Below are positions 61,875 through 64,000 of a DNA stretch of 64,000 bases, in pieces. The stretch's first letter is position 1. Every line of letters starts with the position of its first letter. The stretch lies in assembly GCF_030433855.1 (NCBI RefSeq), contig NZ_JARUXC010000001.1, positions 186,001 through 250,000 of the forward strand. Reading direction: 5' to 3'. A program made the position numbers and the translations under genes. Source of the DNA: Agreia sp. PsM10 (GTDB lineage: Bacteria > Actinomycetota > Actinomycetes > Actinomycetales > Microbacteriaceae). The notes beneath the pieces were generated by a model that saw only the letters and a program-made list of their open reading frames with translations, was not told where the DNA came from and did not search any database.

Positions 61875-62912
61875 ATGCGCTGCACGATTGTTCCCCCGTA
61901 CCTGCTCTCCCGCCTCGCCCGCCTCGACGAGGCCGGTCTCGGCGGTGTCGCCGCCGCGGCCCACCAGACCCTCATGCAGACAGAGCCTCTGCGCGAGACG
62001 AGGCAGGCCGTCGCACCCCGGGCCGCACCGCCGTCGACCGCTTCGCCGCGCCCCGAGCGCACGATCAGCGATGCCGGAGGTCGCGAGGTGCTGCCCGGCT
62101 CCGTCGTTCGGCGCGAGGGCGGCCCTGAATCGGGCGACGCGGCGGTCGACGAGGCCTACGACGGTCTCGGGGCGACCCACGCCCTGTTCGCCGACGCGTT
62201 CGAGCGTTCCTCGATCGACGGTCGTGGGCTCGGGCTCGACGCCACCGTGCACTACGGCTCGCGCTACGACAACGCCTTCTGGGACGGCGAACGCATGGTG
62301 TTCGGCGACGGCGACGGCGAGGTCTTCCGCCGATTCACCCTGTCGTTGAGTGTCATCGGGCACGAGCTCAGCCACGGGGTCACCCAGTACTCGAGCGCCC
62401 TCGAATACCAGGGCCAGTCGGGCGCCCTCAACGAATCGGTGTCCGACGTGTTCGGAGCGCTGGTCGAGCAGCACAGCCGGGGGCAGGCGGCATCGGAGGC
62501 CAGCTGGCTCATCGGCGAGGAGCTGTTCACCGACATGGTCGAAGGTGCCGCGCTGCGTTCGATGAAGGCGCCGGGCACGGCTTACAACGACGACATCCTC
62601 GGTGTCGACCCCCAGCCCGCCCACATGCGCGACTTCGTCGACACGCGAGACGACAACGGAGGGGTGCACATCAACTCCGGCATCCCCAATCGGGCATTCT
62701 TCCTCGTGGCCGATGCTCTCGGCGGCTATGCGTGGCAGCGCGCCGGCCGCATCTGGTACGACACGATCACCGCGGGTGGGCTCGAGCCGAGAGCCACCTT
62801 CGTGCAGTTCGCCCGCGCCACGGTCGAGGCCGCCCGAGCTCGATTCGGCGCCACCTCCGCAGAGCTCGACGCGGTGCAGCGGGCGTGGGCGTCTGTCGGG
62901 GTCGAGTTGTGA
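61875..62912 (+). CDS. Protealysin-like M4 metallopeptidase
   Basis: The 345-residue protein has no signal peptide. The N-terminal pro-region begins MRCTIVPPYLLSRLA, the PPL-type motif of protealysin precursors. The M4 domain has IGHELSHGVTQY (HExxH zinc site), NESVSDVFGALVE (third zinc ligand Glu) and a catalytic His region (GGVHINSGIPNRAFF). Protealysin-like enzymes are often cytosolic or released without a Sec signal. The stop overlaps the inhibitor gene (GTGA). Confidence 0.9.
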   Translation: MRCTIVPPYLLSRLARLDEAGLGGVAAAAHQTLMQTEPLRETRQAVAPRAAPPSTASPRPERTISDAGGREVLPGSVVRREGGPESGDAAVDEAYDGLGATHALFADAFERSSIDGRGLGLDATVHYGSRYDNAFWDGERMVFGDGDGEVFRRFTLSLSVIGHELSHGVTQYSSALEYQGQSGALNESVSDVFGALVEQHSRGQAASEASWLIGEELFTDMVEGAALRSMKAPGTAYNDDILGVDPQPAHMRDFVDTRDDNGGVHINSGIPNRAFFLVADALGGYAWQRAGRIWYDTITAGGLEPRATFVQFARATVEAARARFGATSAELDAVQRAWASVGVEL

Positions 62913-63223
62913 ACATCACCGTCGTACGAAGCGGCGGGTTCGCCGGCATCCGCCGGACCTGGCGGGTCGTCGTGAACGACGAGTCGTCGGCCGCCGTCGA
63001 CGAATGGCTTCACATCGTCGACGCGTGCCCGTGGTCCGACGCGGTCGATCTCGACGGCGACGGCGTTCCCGACCGTTTCGTCTTCGTCGTCACCGTCGAG
63101 GCGCTCCCACTCGAGTCCGCCTCGACGTCGCAGCTGCATGCGACCCTGCCCGAGTCGCGCGTCGTGGGGCCGTGGCGGCAGCTGATCGACCGGGTCCAGG
63201 CATCCGATCGCGCCGACACATAA
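62909..63223 (+). CDS. Emfourin-like inhibitor of the adjacent M4 peptidase
   Basis: The 104-residue protein is coupled to the protease by a GTGA overlap. It starts NITVVRSGGFAGIRRTWRV, close to the opening of emfourin (M4in), the proteinaceous inhibitor of protealysin known from Serratia. A DAVDLDGDGVPDRFVFVVTV strand follows. Gene order (protease then inhibitor) matches the known pairs. Assignment is by position and motif. Confidence 0.75.
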   Translation: MNITVVRSGGFAGIRRTWRVVVNDESSAAVDEWLHIVDACPWSDAVDLDGDGVPDRFVFVVTVEALPLESASTSQLHATLPESRVVGPWRQLIDRVQASDRADT

Positions 63224-63268
63224 CGACGCCGAAACATGCCGTCAACACTTCGGCGCTAGTTTAGGTCG

Positions 63269-64000
63269 GTGACGATTTCTGCTGACACGACCCCTGGCAA
63301 CCCCGACCTCAGCCGTCGGAGTATTCGCGACGAGGTAGACGCCGCATTGCGTGCCGACGTCCGACTGCTCGGCGCACTGCTGGGCAGAATTCTGACCGAG
63401 GCGGGCGGCTCCGAGCTTCTCGATGACGTCGAGCGGCTGCGAGAGCTCACCATCGACGCGTATGAGAAGCAGAACGACGCCTCCATCGAAGACGCCGAGA
63501 AGCTGGTCGACTCGTTCACTCCCGTGCGCGCCGAGCAGGTCGCCCGGGCATTCACCAGCTACTTCCACCTCGCCAACCTGGCAGAGGAGCACCACAGGGT
63601 GCGGGTGCTGCGAAGCCGGTATGTGTCCGCGAGCGATCCCGCGCCCGCCGACTCCCTTCCCGCCGCCATCGAGCGGCTGGTCGACGAGGTCGGGCGCGAG
63701 GAGGCGGCCGCGCGACTGGCCGACCTGAGGTTCCACCCCGTCTTGACGGCCCATCCCACCGAGGCCCGACGCCGCGCCGTCGCCTCGGCCATCCGTCGCA
63801 TCAGCGACCTGCTCTCCGACAGAGACGCGGGTCAGCAGGGCGGGCTGGCCTCGGCCGAGATCGAGCGGCGCCTGCTCGAACAGATCGATGTGCTCTGGCG
63901 CACCTCGCCGCTCCGCACGACGAGGCCGACGCCCCTCGACGAGGTCAGAACGGCCATGAACATCTTCGACCAGACGCTTTTCCAGGTCGTGCCGCAGGTG
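63269..64000 (+). CDS. ppc: Phosphoenolpyruvate carboxylase (3' end missing)
   Basis: The first 244 residues of an approximately 900-residue enzyme that forms oxaloacetate from PEP and bicarbonate. Family segments are VRLLGALLGRILTEAGG and AFTSYFHLANLAEEHHRVR. The catalytic motif is RFHPVLTAHPTEARRRAVAS, where the HPTEA(R) histidine is essential. LEQIDVLWRTSPLRTTRPTP follows. GTG 63269 begins the frame. The gene runs off the window edge, so the other catalytic motifs are not visible. Confidence 0.93.
   Translation, partial: MTISADTTPGNPDLSRRSIRDEVDAALRADVRLLGALLGRILTEAGGSELLDDVERLRELTIDAYEKQNDASIEDAEKLVDSFTPVRAEQVARAFTSYFHLANLAEEHHRVRVLRSRYVSASDPAPADSLPAAIERLVDEVGREEAAARLADLRFHPVLTAHPTEARRRAVASAIRRISDLLSDRDAGQQGGLASAEIERRLLEQIDVLWRTSPLRTTRPTPLDEVRTAMNIFDQTLFQVVPQV

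Overview
The window is high-GC actinobacterial DNA, most likely from the family Microbacteriaceae. The grounds are the prfB-ftsE-ftsX-smpB-ssrA block, the actinobacterial families DUF3039 and DUF3097, frequent GTG/TTG starts and ATGA/GTGA overlaps, surface proteins with LAXTG-type sorting signals, and an F420-type LLM oxidoreductase. The genus cannot be fixed from the sequence alone.

Layout. 1-2.8 kb and 16.9-19.3 kb hold two blocks of cell-wall glycopolymer (teichoic-acid-like) genes: a CDP-alcohol phosphatidyltransferase, a GT2 glycosyltransferase, a CDP-glycerol glycerophosphotransferase, a TagGH-type exporter and a LicC-like nucleotidyltransferase. Between them lie mostly single genes: DUF427, DUF3097, a CoA transferase, an F420 oxidoreductase, MFS transporters, a class IV aminotransferase coupled to a metallophosphoesterase, a methyltransferase and a wall-anchored alkaline phosphatase. 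19.6-24.4 kb has an ABC exporter and a cell-wall-binding-repeat protein interrupted by an amber codon. 24.4-32 kb is housekeeping: DUF3039, pncB, murI-rph-rdgB, a CDF transporter, aspS, DedA and tRNA-Leu(UAG). 32-36.2 kb holds a two-component system next to a MacB-like ABC transporter.

36.2-48.3 kb is accessory DNA of visibly lower GC. Two insertions sit side by side. The first (about 36.25-39.7 kb) lies between two diverged 204-bp copies of the 3' end of the MacB-like permease gene. It carries a translationally coupled pair of unknown genes, the first with a 1-base deletion, plus a membrane protein and a PIN-like nuclease. The second begins inside a tad/cpaF ATPase gene, of which only about 91 codons remain. 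It carries a HEPN-like protein, a divergent IMPase-like phosphatase in an operon with a 39-codon ORF and a tandem ribbon-helix-helix protein, a single-chain Type IIG-like restriction-modification enzyme, and a serine recombinase with res-like inverted repeats at its start. This looks like a small defence/toxin-antitoxin island. The IMPase/RHH operon, with a palindrome over its presumed promoter, is the best candidate for an undescribed system.

48.35-64 kb returns to host DNA: two MFS transporters, prfB, ftsEX, smpB, an SDR, a SIMPL-domain protein, tmRNA, glutamine synthetase III with a good GlnR-type box upstream, a PIG-L deacetylase coupled to an MshA-like GT4, a protealysin-like M4 peptidase coupled to an emfourin-like inhibitor, and the start of phosphoenolpyruvate carboxylase, which is cut by the window edge.
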